This document shows positions 13,897-21,125 of a DNA stretch of 21,280 nucleotides, piece after piece. The stretch comes from Thermoleophilaceae bacterium (GTDB taxonomy: Bacteria; Actinomycetota; Thermoleophilia; Solirubrobacterales; Thermoleophilaceae): the NCBI GenBank assembly GCA_013813135.1, contig JACCSF010000003.1, forward strand, positions 1 to 21,280. The letters are read 5' to 3'. The notes beneath the pieces were generated by a model. The model worked only from the letters and a program-made list of their open reading frames with translations. It searched no databases and was not told where the DNA came from. Both the position numbers and the translations under genes were made by a program. Within the stretch, counting starts at the first letter, position 1. Each line of letters begins with the position of its first letter.

Positions 13897-14363
13897 ATGC
13901 CGGTTCGGGTGCGCTGGGCCTTCTCGTCGCGACGGTCCTGCTCGTCGAGGTTGGCGGCGGCCTTCGGCAGGGCCTGCGCCGCCGCGCCCATCACCACACG
14001 GCGGCCGCGGAACTTGCCCTCGTAGTCGCGAATTGCCCGGACCTTGGCCGCATCCGCGTTCTCGAGCAGGCGCGCGACCTCCTCGGCCTCCAGGGTGTCG
14101 TAACCCGTCACAGGTTCGGGGCTGCGCATGTAGCGCAGCTTGTCGAGCACGACCGGGCGGTTGCGATGGGAGCGCTCGTAGTCCTCGACCTCGGCGAGCT
14201 CGACCTGCGAGAGCTGGCGGAAATGCGCGGTCACCTCCTTCTCCTGGAGACCGTCGTAGCCGGCGATCGGTAGCGATTGGGCAGCGGCGGGGTCCTCTGG
14301 CGCCGTCGTGTCGTCGACGGGCCTGGGGCGCAGGCCGCTCCGCAGTCGTTCGGAAATCCTCAT
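13869..14363 (-). CDS. Two-repeat helical protein of unknown function (164 aa)
   Basis: Starts at ATG 14363 with GAAGG about 5 nt upstream; an in-frame extension to 14540 has unrelated composition and was rejected. After a basic, Pro-rich linker it contains two tandem copies of a helical unit of about 50 residues. The first is LPIAGYDGLQEKEVTAHF ... VELAEVEDYERSHRNRPVVL. The second is PVTGYDTLEAEEVARLL ... AKVRAIRDYEGKFRGRRVVM. The GYD-x-L-x(3)-EV ... DYE ... R-x-VV pattern is shared by many small actinobacterial proteins annotated as DUFs. No catalytic residues are evident; a structural or nucleic-acid-associated role is conceivable. It converges on the lipid methyltransferase gene. Confidence 0.72.
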   Translation of the reverse strand: MRISERLRSGLRPRPVDDTTAPEDPAAAQSLPIAGYDGLQEKEVTAHFRQLSQVELAEVEDYERSHRNRPVVLDKLRYMRSPEPVTGYDTLEAEEVARLLENADAAKVRAIRDYEGKFRGRRVVMGAAAQALPKAAANLDEQDRRDEKAQRTRTGIQDRRDLTS

Positions 14364-14624
14364 GGTTGCCTTCGTCCCCTCGATGGCGGGTCGCGCGGGA
14401 GGCGAGGGGATGACCTGGCGAGCGAACTCTCTCCGACGACGATACCGGCTCAGCGCAACTGACAGCGAGGTTGCGGCGGTAAGCATCCGGACTCGTAGGT
14501 CGATGTCGGAGATGAGCATCGACCCCAAGGGCGCTCCCACCCGGACAACCCGATTCTTAACCTGCGCGACGCACGCCTCGAGTGTGCTTGAGTCGCCAAC
14601 CCGAATGGCGGGGGAAGGTCACCC

Positions 14625-15923
14625 ATGAGGAAGTCTCTGGCGCTTGTCGCTGCGCTTGCAGTGCTGACTGCCGGCTGTGCCGCGGACACGAAGCGCGCCA
14701 CAAACGTAACGTCCAGTTCAGCCACTCTCAACGCCGAGGTGCGCTGCGATCCCGGCAGCCAGGGCACGGCGTGGTGGGAGCTGCGCGAGGCGGGCGCGGC
14801 AACATGGCGGCTCACGGGGGCCAATAGCCCGTTCTCGTGCCCGGACACGGACCTGGGCACGGTCCGGATCTCCAAGCACGTCGACGGGCTGCGGCCGGGC
14901 GTTCGCTATGACTACCGGCTGGCGGCGAACCCGGCGCCCACGGGCGGCCGGGTCTTCTATTCCGAGCAGGCGTCGTTCTCCACCCAGCGCTTCAGTCCCG
15001 GGTTGGTTGCGTCCGCGGATCATGCGCTGTCAGCGGCGGCTGCCGGTGAGCTCGGCGCCGAGGTCGTGCGGGTCGAGTTCGACATCGGCACGCCGGTGGC
15101 GTCGCTGCGCGGTAGCGTCGGCGCGATCGCGGATCAGGGCGCGCGGCCGTTGCTGCTCGCCGGCTTCCACGGCCGCATGCCGACCCAGGCGGAGGCCCAG
15201 AATCTCGCCACCTGGGCCGCCGAGTTCGGCCCCGGAGGCAGCTTCTGGGCGGGCCGCCCCGACGGCCGGCTCGCCGTACAGCAGATCGAGTTCGGCAACG
15301 AGACGTCGTACGCCCACCAGTACGGCGACACCTGGTCCGACCAGTCCTACATGCGACGCGCCGAGCTGTATGCCGTCCGCTTCGCGCAGGCGCATGCGGC
15401 GATCGCCTTCACGGGGCGTGACGTCGGCCTGCTCGCGCAAGCCGATGACGGCGGCACGGGCTCCTCGAACTGGGTCGACCACATGTTCGACGCCATCCCG
15501 AACCTCAACGAGCTCGTGGACGGATGGGCCGTCCATCCCTACGGGCCGCGCGACCGGTGGGAGCCGAAGCTCGACCGGCTGGTCGCGCAGACGGCAGCCA
15601 ACGGCGCGCGGGGCACGATCCCAATCGACATCACGGAGTACGGGATCAGCTCCGCGAACGGCACGCCGCTCACCGACAACTACGGCTGGCCCGTGAATCT
15701 GACCTTCGACCAGGCTGCGTCCGCGCTCGACAGCACCATCGCGGCGATGCTCGCCGACCCGGCGATCGGCCCGCGGCTGCGGCTTTTCATGATCTACGCG
15801 GCCCACAACCTGCGCCCGCCGGGCACGACGAGGGAGCGCGAGCACAACTTCGGCGTGCTCCAGCACAACCTGGCCTTCAAGGGCGCCTACTCGACCGAGG
15901 TACGGGAGCAGTTGGAACGGTAG
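14625..15923 (+). CDS. Lipoprotein with glycoside-hydrolase-like TIM barrel
   Basis: A 432-residue exported protein. The N-terminal signal MRKSLALVAALAVLTAGC ends in a lipobox, so C18 would be lipidated and the protein anchored outside the membrane. Residues about 25-125 form a fibronectin-III-like beta domain (SSSATLNAEV ... GLRPGVRYDYRL). Residues about 130-430 look like a (beta/alpha)8 barrel of clan GH-A type. The acid/base candidate is E226 in EFGNETSY and the nucleophile candidate is E338 in IDITEYGIS, with WAVHPYG between them. Retaining glycosidases of families such as GH5 or GH39 have this Asn-Glu plus Glu arrangement; the substrate is unknown. GGGGGAAGG lies about 7 nt upstream of the ATG. 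A strong hairpin follows the stop. Confidence 0.8.
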   Translation: MRKSLALVAALAVLTAGCAADTKRATNVTSSSATLNAEVRCDPGSQGTAWWELREAGAATWRLTGANSPFSCPDTDLGTVRISKHVDGLRPGVRYDYRLAANPAPTGGRVFYSEQASFSTQRFSPGLVASADHALSAAAAGELGAEVVRVEFDIGTPVASLRGSVGAIADQGARPLLLAGFHGRMPTQAEAQNLATWAAEFGPGGSFWAGRPDGRLAVQQIEFGNETSYAHQYGDTWSDQSYMRRAELYAVRFAQAHAAIAFTGRDVGLLAQADDGGTGSSNWVDHMFDAIPNLNELVDGWAVHPYGPRDRWEPKLDRLVAQTAANGARGTIPIDITEYGISSANGTPLTDNYGWPVNLTFDQAASALDSTIAAMLADPAIGPRLRLFMIYAAHNLRPPGTTREREHNFGVLQHNLAFKGAYSTEVREQLER

Positions 15924-15926
15924 GCG

Positions 15927-15953
15927 CCGTCGTCCAGCCACGCCGGACGACGG
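15927..15953 (+). terminator. Hairpin terminator after the lipoprotein gene
   Basis: CCGTCGTCC at 15927-15935 pairs perfectly with GGACGACGG at 15945-15953 around a 9-nt loop, starting 4 bp after the stop. There is no T-tract, which is usual for hairpin terminators in high-GC actinobacteria. Confidence 0.6.
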
Positions 15954-16002
15954 GCGGTGGCCGAAACCCCCGGGCGCCGGTCGCGGCTAGCGGATCGGCG
16001 GC

Positions 16003-16184
16003 ATGGGCGCGGCTGGTTTCGAACCAGCGACCTCTCGCGTGTGAGGCGATCCGCCTCCCGCTGCAACTTCCGCCTGTTTGCAGGGAAAAACCGGTGATCG
16101 AGGGCCGCTGCGAGCGCCGTAGATTGGAGGGGTTTGCTGGGAGTTCCCTTGGATTTGGGCCAGAGACGTACCGCTCTGGCCCAA
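16003..16184 (-). repeat. Dispersed repeat, copy 1: tRNA-Val-like 3' half plus conserved hairpin
   Basis: Read on the minus strand, the element starts with a perfect 11-bp hairpin (TTGGGCCAGAG / CTCTGGCCCAA, 16155-16184). A linker carrying AACTCCCAGCAAA follows, and then a tRNA-like 3' half at 16003-16057. That half has an anticodon-type loop CTCACAC (CAC would read Val) flanked by TCGC/GCGA, a T-arm GCTGG-TTCGAAA-CCAGC and the acceptor strand CGCGCCCA. No matching 5' acceptor strand (GGGCGCG) is found, so this is not a working tRNA. The 55-nt tRNA-like block matches copy 2 at 54 of 55 positions; the rest is clearly more diverged. A short palindrome, GAGGCGGATCGCCTC, overlaps the anticodon arm and suggests an alternative fold. 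Confidence 0.75.
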
Positions 16185-16284
16185 TCAGGGGGACGGACAT
16201 CAGCAGCGCCGCGCTCGCATGGGGACGCGCAGCACTCTGGATTGATCACGTCAGTCGGAGGATGCCGCGATCGCAAGCACGCGA

Positions 16285-16463
16285 GGCTGTTGCATAAAGC
16301 CGTCTCGGAAAGAGCGCTGCCCGCTCGCGGAAGTGCATGCCAGAGAGGCTGAGCCGGCCCGCGTCGCGAGCCGCAGGTGGCGCGTGACGAACGACTTGGC
16401 CGTTTTCGGAGCCCGGCCTTAGAACGGATCCAGCGGGCTCGCCGGGGGTTTGTGCAACAGCCA
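16285..16463. mobile_element. MITE-like element with inverted ends and target duplication
   Basis: GGCTGTTGCATAAA at 16285-16298 and TTTGTGCAACAGCC at 16449-16462 are inverted copies matching at 13 of 14 positions. The 7-mer CACGCGA flanks the element directly on both sides (16278-16284 and 16464-16470), as expected for a target-site duplication. The 150-bp interior has no plausible transposase frame. The ends loosely recall the GGC...TGTTGCA termini of IS6- or IS5-type elements, but I cannot assign a family. Confidence 0.6.
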
Positions 16464-16706
16464 CACGCGATTGCGGGAGTGCGTGCCTTGTCAGGCGCCG
16501 CTTTCGCAGTTCGTCCTTTGCGAGGGCGTGCGGCGTCACGTCCCACGCTTTCGCTCGTCGCGCGAAGCGGGAGGGACACCCGCGCCTTCCCTTCCGGTGA
16601 CGGTGGGCTGCTGCTAGGCGGGCGCACTTCAACTCGTCGCCTGACGCGGGGGCGAGCGGCGACCTTGTGCGCGTCGTCCCCGCCCGCCGCGTCGGGGTAT
16701 CCCGGT
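16464..16706. other. Intergenic stretch without recognisable gene
   Basis: Lies between the MITE-like element and the stop of the AOC-like gene. The frames crossing it are Arg/Ala-rich, carry no motif and run through the mobile element, so I regard them as noise. No promoter, tRNA or repeat was seen. Confidence 0.5.
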
Positions 16707-17201
16707 CTACGGGAGTAGCCGGATGGTCAGCTCGGCTCCGCTGCCTATCTCCTTCTCTGTGGCGCTGCCGCGGGCGCCGTCGTAGGCGCCTGTTCCCCCG
16801 ACGACGGCCAACGGGCGCTGCGCGGCGCCGACGAGGCCTGCGAGCGCGATCGTGCCGTCGCGGAGGGCCAGCACGATGTTGGCCTGGAGGCTCGCGTTCC
16901 CGAACCTGCGGCCGTTGACGACGACGGCGTGGGCGTACGACGTGCCGATGCGCGCCCCCCCCTTATGGTCGAGGACCGGGGTGCGGTTGACCAGCTCGTC
17001 TCCCGCCGACAACCGGAATCGGCGGCTCTCCGGGTTTTTGGACGGCGACTTCGGTGCGTTGTCGACGAGCGTGCTGCGCTCGCGGGCGATGTTCTCGAAC
17101 AGCGTTACGGTGCGCCCGCCGGGCGTCTGGGCGCTGCCGGTCGCAGCAACGGCGATCGCGACGGCGGCGGCCGCGGCGGCCGCGAGCGTAAGGATCTTCA
17201 T
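16707..17201 (-). CDS. Secreted allene-oxide-cyclase-like barrel protein
   Basis: A 164-residue protein with an N-terminal signal peptide (MKILTLAAAAAAAVAIAVAA ending near GSAQT). A domain like the allene oxide cyclase/dirigent beta-barrel follows, with the conserved pieces LFEN, DNAPKSPSKNP, RFRLSAGDELVNRTPV, GTSYAHAVVVNG, LQANIVLALRDG and AVVGGTGAYDGARG. In plants this fold binds oxylipins or phenolic radicals. Bacterial secreted members are common in actinobacteria and have no established activity, so only the fold is claimed. AGGAGG lies 6 nt upstream of the ATG. TAGCGT on the minus strand at 17229-17234 is a candidate -10. It is divergent from the histidine kinase. Confidence 0.82.
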   Translation of the reverse strand: MKILTLAAAAAAAVAIAVAATGSAQTPGGRTVTLFENIARERSTLVDNAPKSPSKNPESRRFRLSAGDELVNRTPVLDHKGGARIGTSYAHAVVVNGRRFGNASLQANIVLALRDGTIALAGLVGAAQRPLAVVGGTGAYDGARGSATEKEIGSGAELTIRLLP

Positions 17202-17374
17202 GTCACACCTCCTGGGTAGATGCCGATCACGCTACGGTCGCCGGCGACTGCGCGCATCGGGCCGCAGGCCGAGATCGGCTCGGGCCCCAGCGCGAGATCG
17301 AGCTCGTGCTCGGGGATGAGCCGGGAGGGGTCACAATCAACCCGAAGGCCGATGCGAGACGGCACCACCTCTCC

Positions 17375-17380
17375 TACGAT
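17375..17380 (+). promoter_or_regulatory. -10 hexamer of a putative leaderless promoter for the kinase gene
   Basis: TACGAT is followed by exactly 6 nt (CGCTCC) and the GTG start. ATGCGA at 17352-17357, 17 bp upstream, is a possible weak -35. No Shine-Dalgarno precedes the GTG. Confidence 0.5.
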
Positions 17381-17386
17381 CGCTCC

Positions 17387-18574
17387 GTGAAAACGCTCGC
17401 GCGTATCTGGCCGCGGCTGGCGATCTGGGGCCCCCCGGTCGTGCTCGGCGGGGTCGGGCTGTTCGAGATCTGGGTCGAGCCGATCTTCCAGCCGCCCCCA
17501 TCGTTCCCCGGCCCGGTGGGGGTCCACACCGTCGGCGTGCTCGTGCTCGTCGCGGGGCTCTCGGTGAGAAGACGCGCGCCCGGCGTCGCCCTGGGCGCAG
17601 TGTTGGCCGATCTGCTCCTCGAGTGGGCGTACGGGCCCGAGGTGGTCTCGCTCCCGGCGTTCGTGGGAATGCTCGTCGCGTTCTACTCCGTGGGCGCGCA
17701 CCGCGACCTTCGGGGCGCGGCGCTGCGGTTGGGGGCCGGTCTGCTCGTGCTGCTGGCGCTCGACGTGGTCGACGTGGCACGCGGTCACGGCACGGTGCTG
17801 GACGCCACCGGTGAATACCCGTTCGTGCTCGTGGTCTGGGGGGCGGGCGTAGCGGTCCGCAACATGCGCCTGCGCGCAAGCGACCTCGAGGACCGGGTCG
17901 GCCTGCTGGCGCGCGAGCGCGACGAGAAGGCGCGCGCGGCGGCGGCGCAGGAGCGCACGCGGATCGCGCGCGAGCTCCACGACGTCGTCGCGCACAGCGT
18001 CAGCACGATGGTGCTGCAGGCCAGCGGCGCGCGCCAAGTCCTGCGCTCTCATACCGACGAGGCGGACGACGCGATGCGCTCGGTCGAGCTCACCGGCCGC
18101 CAAGCGCTGCGCGAGCTGCGGCGCATGCTCGGGATCCTGCGCACCGACGACCGCCCGAGCCTCGACCCCCAACCCGGAGTCGCCGACATCGAGCTGCTCG
18201 TGGCGCGGATGCGAGACACAGGCTTGCCGGTGGAGCTGGAGGTATCCGGCGCCCCGCCCGGGCTCGCGCCGGGCCTTGACCTCACCGCCTATCGCATCGT
18301 TCAGGAGGCGCTCACGAACGTGCTCAAGCACGCCGGTCGCGTCGAGACCAGCGTGCGCGTCACGTTCGACGTCGACGCACTCGATCTGCTGATCCACAAC
18401 TCCGGACCGACTCCTCGGCCGACGTCAAACGGCGGCGACCCCGGCCACGGGCTGATCGGCATGCGCGAGCGCGTCGCGCTTTACGACGGCAGCCTGCGGG
18501 CCCGACCGGACGACGACGGCGGCGGCGGGTTCACCGTCCACGCGCGCCTGCCGCTCGAAGGGGAGCGCGCATGA
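17387..18574 (+). CDS. NarL-type sensor histidine kinase
   Basis: A 395-residue membrane kinase. About six hydrophobic segments occupy residues 11-160 with no sizeable extracellular sensor domain, suggesting sensing within or near the membrane. A short coiled segment leads into the HisKA_3 dimerisation domain with ARELHDVVAHSVS, phospho-acceptor H198. The HATPase domain has the N box EALTNVLKHA and the G box GHGLIGMRERV. It would autophosphorylate and pass phosphate to the response regulator encoded next, whose ATG overlaps its stop (ATGA). I prefer GTG 17387 over an in-frame start at 17306, because the -10-like TACGAT lies between them and the extra residues match nothing. The signal sensed is unknown. 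Confidence 0.9.
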   Translation: MKTLARIWPRLAIWGPPVVLGGVGLFEIWVEPIFQPPPSFPGPVGVHTVGVLVLVAGLSVRRRAPGVALGAVLADLLLEWAYGPEVVSLPAFVGMLVAFYSVGAHRDLRGAALRLGAGLLVLLALDVVDVARGHGTVLDATGEYPFVLVVWGAGVAVRNMRLRASDLEDRVGLLARERDEKARAAAAQERTRIARELHDVVAHSVSTMVLQASGARQVLRSHTDEADDAMRSVELTGRQALRELRRMLGILRTDDRPSLDPQPGVADIELLVARMRDTGLPVELEVSGAPPGLAPGLDLTAYRIVQEALTNVLKHAGRVETSVRVTFDVDALDLLIHNSGPTPRPTSNGGDPGHGLIGMRERVALYDGSLRARPDDDGGGGFTVHARLPLEGERA

Positions 18575-19260
18575 CCATCCGCGTCCTGATCGCCGACGAC
18601 CAGGCAATGGTCCGCACCGGGCTGTCGCTAATCCTACGTCCCTACGAGGACATCGAGATCGTCGGCGAGGCAAGCGACGGCCACGAAGCGGTGGAGGCGG
18701 CACGGCGACTGCGACCCGACGTCGTCCTGATGGATGTGCGCATGCCGCGCATGGACGGGATCGAGGCTACCCGCCGGCTGCTGGCCATGGGCGCCCCGCA
18801 CCATCCGCGCGTGCTCGTGCTGACCACCTTCGACCTCGACGAGTACGTGTATGACGCGCTGCGCGCCGGTGCCGGCGGCTTCATGCTCAAGGACGAGCCG
18901 CCCGACCGGCTGCTCGCCGGCATCCGCATCGTCGCGGCCGGCGACGCGCTGCTCGCGCCGACCGTGACCAAACGACTGATCGAGGAGTTCGTCCGCCGCC
19001 CAACGCCCGAGAGCTTCGACGGCTCGGGGCTCGCCGACCTCACCGCGCGCGAGCGCGAGATCCTTGAGCAGCTCGCGCGTGGCCGCTCAAACGACGAGAT
19101 CGCCGGCGAGCTCGTCCTCTCCCGCGCGACCGTAAAGACGCACGTCGGCAACATCTTCATGAAGCTCGACCTCCGCGACCGCGCGCAGGCCGTCGTGTTC
19201 GCCTACGAGAGCGGGCTTGTGCGACCGAGCCAGACGAACGAACCCGCCGCTGGCTCGTAG
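18571..19260 (+). CDS. LuxR/NarL-family response regulator
   Basis: A 229-residue protein with an intact receiver domain: acidic pair D9-D10, phospho-acceptor D55 in LMDVRMP, T85 and K107 in MLKDEPP. A linker and a C-terminal GerE-type helix-turn-helix follow (LTAREREILEQLARGRSNDE, then SRATVKTHVGNIFMKLDLRDRAQAV). It is the partner of the preceding kinase, with translational coupling through a 4-bp overlap, and should bind DNA as a dimer when phosphorylated. The neighbouring divergent AOC-like secreted gene is a possible target, but no inverted repeat was identified to support that. Confidence 0.93.
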   Translation: MTIRVLIADDQAMVRTGLSLILRPYEDIEIVGEASDGHEAVEAARRLRPDVVLMDVRMPRMDGIEATRRLLAMGAPHHPRVLVLTTFDLDEYVYDALRAGAGGFMLKDEPPDRLLAGIRIVAAGDALLAPTVTKRLIEEFVRRPTPESFDGSGLADLTAREREILEQLARGRSNDEIAGELVLSRATVKTHVGNIFMKLDLRDRAQAVVFAYESGLVRPSQTNEPAAGS

Positions 19261-19261
19261 C

Positions 19262-19292
19262 CGGGGACGGACACGGGCGCACCGATCCCCGC
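19262..19292 (+). terminator. Weak terminator candidate after the response regulator
   Basis: CGGGGA (19262-19267) can pair with TCCCCG (19286-19291), followed by CTTTTG. The stem is only 6 bp with an 18-nt loop, so support is modest. Confidence 0.3.
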
Positions 19293-19563
19293 TTTTGCTC
19301 CCGCGCGTATTGCGGAAGTCTCCGCTGTTGCTCAGCTCACTGCCGGAAAGGACGACGAGCAACCGTCTCCGCTCGGGTGCCTCAGACGCCTGCTCCGGCT
19401 CGATAGGGCGTATCAGACTGGCCTCTCGCGCAGCCGCGCGCGCGACAGGCCGGGCAAAAGCGCCCTCCAAGTGAGCATTTTTTGGGCCAGACGCTCCGTG
19501 GGCGCGCCTTAAGAGTGGCGAGCGGGCCTTAACGAAATATGCCTATTTCCAGGCACTTTCGGG
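19293..19563. other. Intergenic stretch with an isolated repeat-like motif
   Basis: No convincing gene. TTTTTTGGGCCAGAC (about 19478-19492) matches the strand of the repeat hairpin in copy 2, but the complementary arm is missing. It may be a truncated third unit or coincidence. The flank abutting copy 2 shares nothing with the flank of copy 1. Confidence 0.4.
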
Positions 19564-19747
19564 ATGGGCGCGGCTGGGTTCGAACCAGCGACCTCTCGCG
19601 TGTGAGGCGATCCGCCTCTCGTTGCAGCTTTGGCTTGTTTCCAGGGAAAAACTGGGGCGACCGTTGCTGTCGACGGAGCGCCGATTGAACGCATTTGCTG
19701 GGAGTTCTCGGGTTTTTGGGCCAGAGACCCACCCTTCTGGCCCAAAA
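19564..19747 (-). repeat. Dispersed repeat, copy 2: tRNA-Val-like 3' half plus conserved hairpin
   Basis: Same architecture and orientation as the copy at 16003. The tRNA-like block is at 19564-19618, with a textbook T-arm GCTGG-TTCGAAC-CCAGC. The distal hairpin is TTTTGGGCCAGA / TCTGGCCCAAAA (19714-19725 with 19736-19747), a perfect 12-bp stem. The hairpin loops of the two copies differ in sequence and length, while the stem strands stay complementary. The internal block TTTGCTGGGAGTT is identical in both copies. Translated frames across this element (for example LQREADRLTRERSLV on the minus strand) are conserved only because the nucleotides are. Confidence 0.75.
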
Positions 19748-19807
19748 CCGAGGCCAGCGAACGAACTGAGTGCCGCGCCCGAAGGGATGCCACCACAGTG
19801 CCGCTTG

Positions 19808-19840
19808 CATGGGCGGTCTCAAACCACCGCCGCACCACCC
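19808..19840 (+). repeat. Left inverted end of the IS30 element
   Basis: Begins CATGGGCGG and ends GCACCACCC. It pairs with the right end at about 25 of 33 positions; the innermost 9 bp are perfect. Confidence 0.6.
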
Positions 19841-19882
19841 GAGACGGTCAGCGATTCGCTGACCAACTAAGGAGGTGCGGTG

Positions 19883-21058
19883 ATGCCAAAGGGCCACGGC
19901 CTGAGCGAGGCCACGAAGGACGGGATCTGGGAGCTGCGATCGGAGGGGGTGAGCGATCGCGAGATCGGCCGCCGGCTCGGCCTTCCCCGGGGGACGGTGA
20001 GCAACCACCTGGCGAGAACGGGAGGCATCCGGCCCAGAGCCCGCCGGCGCCCCGAGAGGTGCCTGAGCCTCGAAGAGCGCGAGGAGATCTCGCGCGGGAT
20101 CGCCCGCGGGCACTCGGCCCGCGCCATCGCCCGGGCCCTCGGTCGCTCGCACACGACGATCGTCCGTGAGATCAACCGCTGCGGCGGGCGGCGGCGCTAC
20201 CGCGCCCACGCCGCAGACCGCGAGGCCTGGCGCCGCTCGCGGCGGCCGCGGCCGACGAAGCTCGAGCTCTGTCCCGAGCTTCGCGGGGTGGTCGACGAGC
20301 GCCTCCAAGAGGACCACTCGCCCGAGCAGATCGCGGGCTGGTTCCGGCTCCGCTACCCCGACAATGAGGCGATGCACGTCTCCCACGAGACGATCTACCG
20401 GGCGCTTTACGTCCAGGCGCGGGGGACGCTTCGGCGGGAGCTGACCCGGCACCTGAGGCGAGGTCGGTCAAGGCGCTATGCCCGCTCGCAATCGTCAAAG
20501 GGCCAGGGCCAGGGCAAGCTCACCGGGATGGTGATGATCTCCGAGCGCCCGCCGGAGGTCGACTCACGCGCCGTGCCCGGCCACTGGGAGGGCGACCTCT
20601 TGATGGGCGGCAGGACGAGCGCGATCGCGACCCTGGTCGAGCGCCAGACCCGCTACTGCCAGCTCGTCGCGCTCCCCGAGGGCAGCGGCGCCGTCGAGGT
20701 CTGCGACGCGCTCAAGCAGAGCATCACCACCCTGCCGGCCCAGCTTCGCCGCTCGCTCACCTGGGATCAGGGCTCGGAGATGTCAGAGCACCGGCGCTTC
20801 TCGGTCGAGGCCGGGGTCGAGGTCTACTTCTGCGACCCCCGAAGCCCCTGGCAGCGGGGCTCGAACGAGAACACGAACGGCCTCCTTCGCCAGTACTTCC
20901 CGAAGGGAGAGAGCCTCGCCGGAGTGGGCCAGGAGCGCCTCGACGAGGTCGCCGAGAAGCTCAACGGCCGCCCGCGCGAGACGCTCGGCTTCGCAACCCC
21001 GGCGGAGAAGCTCGCCGAGCTGATCGACGGCCTTAACGAGGCCGGCGCCGAGCGCTGA
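19883..21058 (+). CDS. IS30-family DDE transposase
   Basis: A 391-residue, apparently complete transposase. The N-terminal third has helix-turn-helix DNA-binding segments (VSDREIGRRLGLPRGTVSNH; later ARAIARALGRSHTTIVREI). The catalytic core shows D238 in WEGDLLMGG, D295 in TWDQGSEM and E329 in GSNENTNGLLRQYFPKG. The D295-x33-E329 spacing is the IS30 signature. AAGGAGGT lies 7 nt before ATG 19883; a GTG one codon earlier is the other option. No frameshift or stop interrupts it, so the element may still be active. The downstream end of the element lies about 70-100 bp after the stop. Confidence 0.93.
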   Translation: MPKGHGLSEATKDGIWELRSEGVSDREIGRRLGLPRGTVSNHLARTGGIRPRARRRPERCLSLEEREEISRGIARGHSARAIARALGRSHTTIVREINRCGGRRRYRAHAADREAWRRSRRPRPTKLELCPELRGVVDERLQEDHSPEQIAGWFRLRYPDNEAMHVSHETIYRALYVQARGTLRRELTRHLRRGRSRRYARSQSSKGQGQGKLTGMVMISERPPEVDSRAVPGHWEGDLLMGGRTSAIATLVERQTRYCQLVALPEGSGAVEVCDALKQSITTLPAQLRRSLTWDQGSEMSEHRRFSVEAGVEVYFCDPRSPWQRGSNENTNGLLRQYFPKGESLAGVGQERLDEVAEKLNGRPRETLGFATPAEKLAELIDGLNEAGAER

Positions 21059-21125
21059 CTTCGCTTCGGCCTACGGCCTTCGCTCGACAGCGCTCGGAAG
21101 CAGATGGGAGGATGCGAGACGTCAG

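Noticed and set aside
16003..16057. A functional tRNA-Val gene
   Set aside because: The 3' half is convincing, but no D-arm or 5' acceptor strand (GGGCGCG) is found upstream on the minus strand, in either copy.
16246..16632. A 128-aa minus-strand frame
   Set aside because: It crosses both ends of the MITE-like element and has no recognisable domain.
17198..18397. A 399-aa minus-strand frame opposite the histidine kinase
   Set aside because: Antisense to a clear HisKA_3 kinase; composition (His, Asp, Arg, Glu) is typical of an antisense high-GC frame.
16003..19747. The two direct repeats as attL/attR of a genomic island
   Set aside because: The copies differ strongly outside the tRNA-like block, no integrase lies between them, and the enclosed genes look chromosomal; a dispersed repeat family explains them better.
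19529..20452. A 307-aa minus-strand frame
   Set aside because: Antisense to the IS30 transposase and then through the tRNA-like repeat; its similarity to the frame at the other repeat copy reflects nucleotide conservation only.
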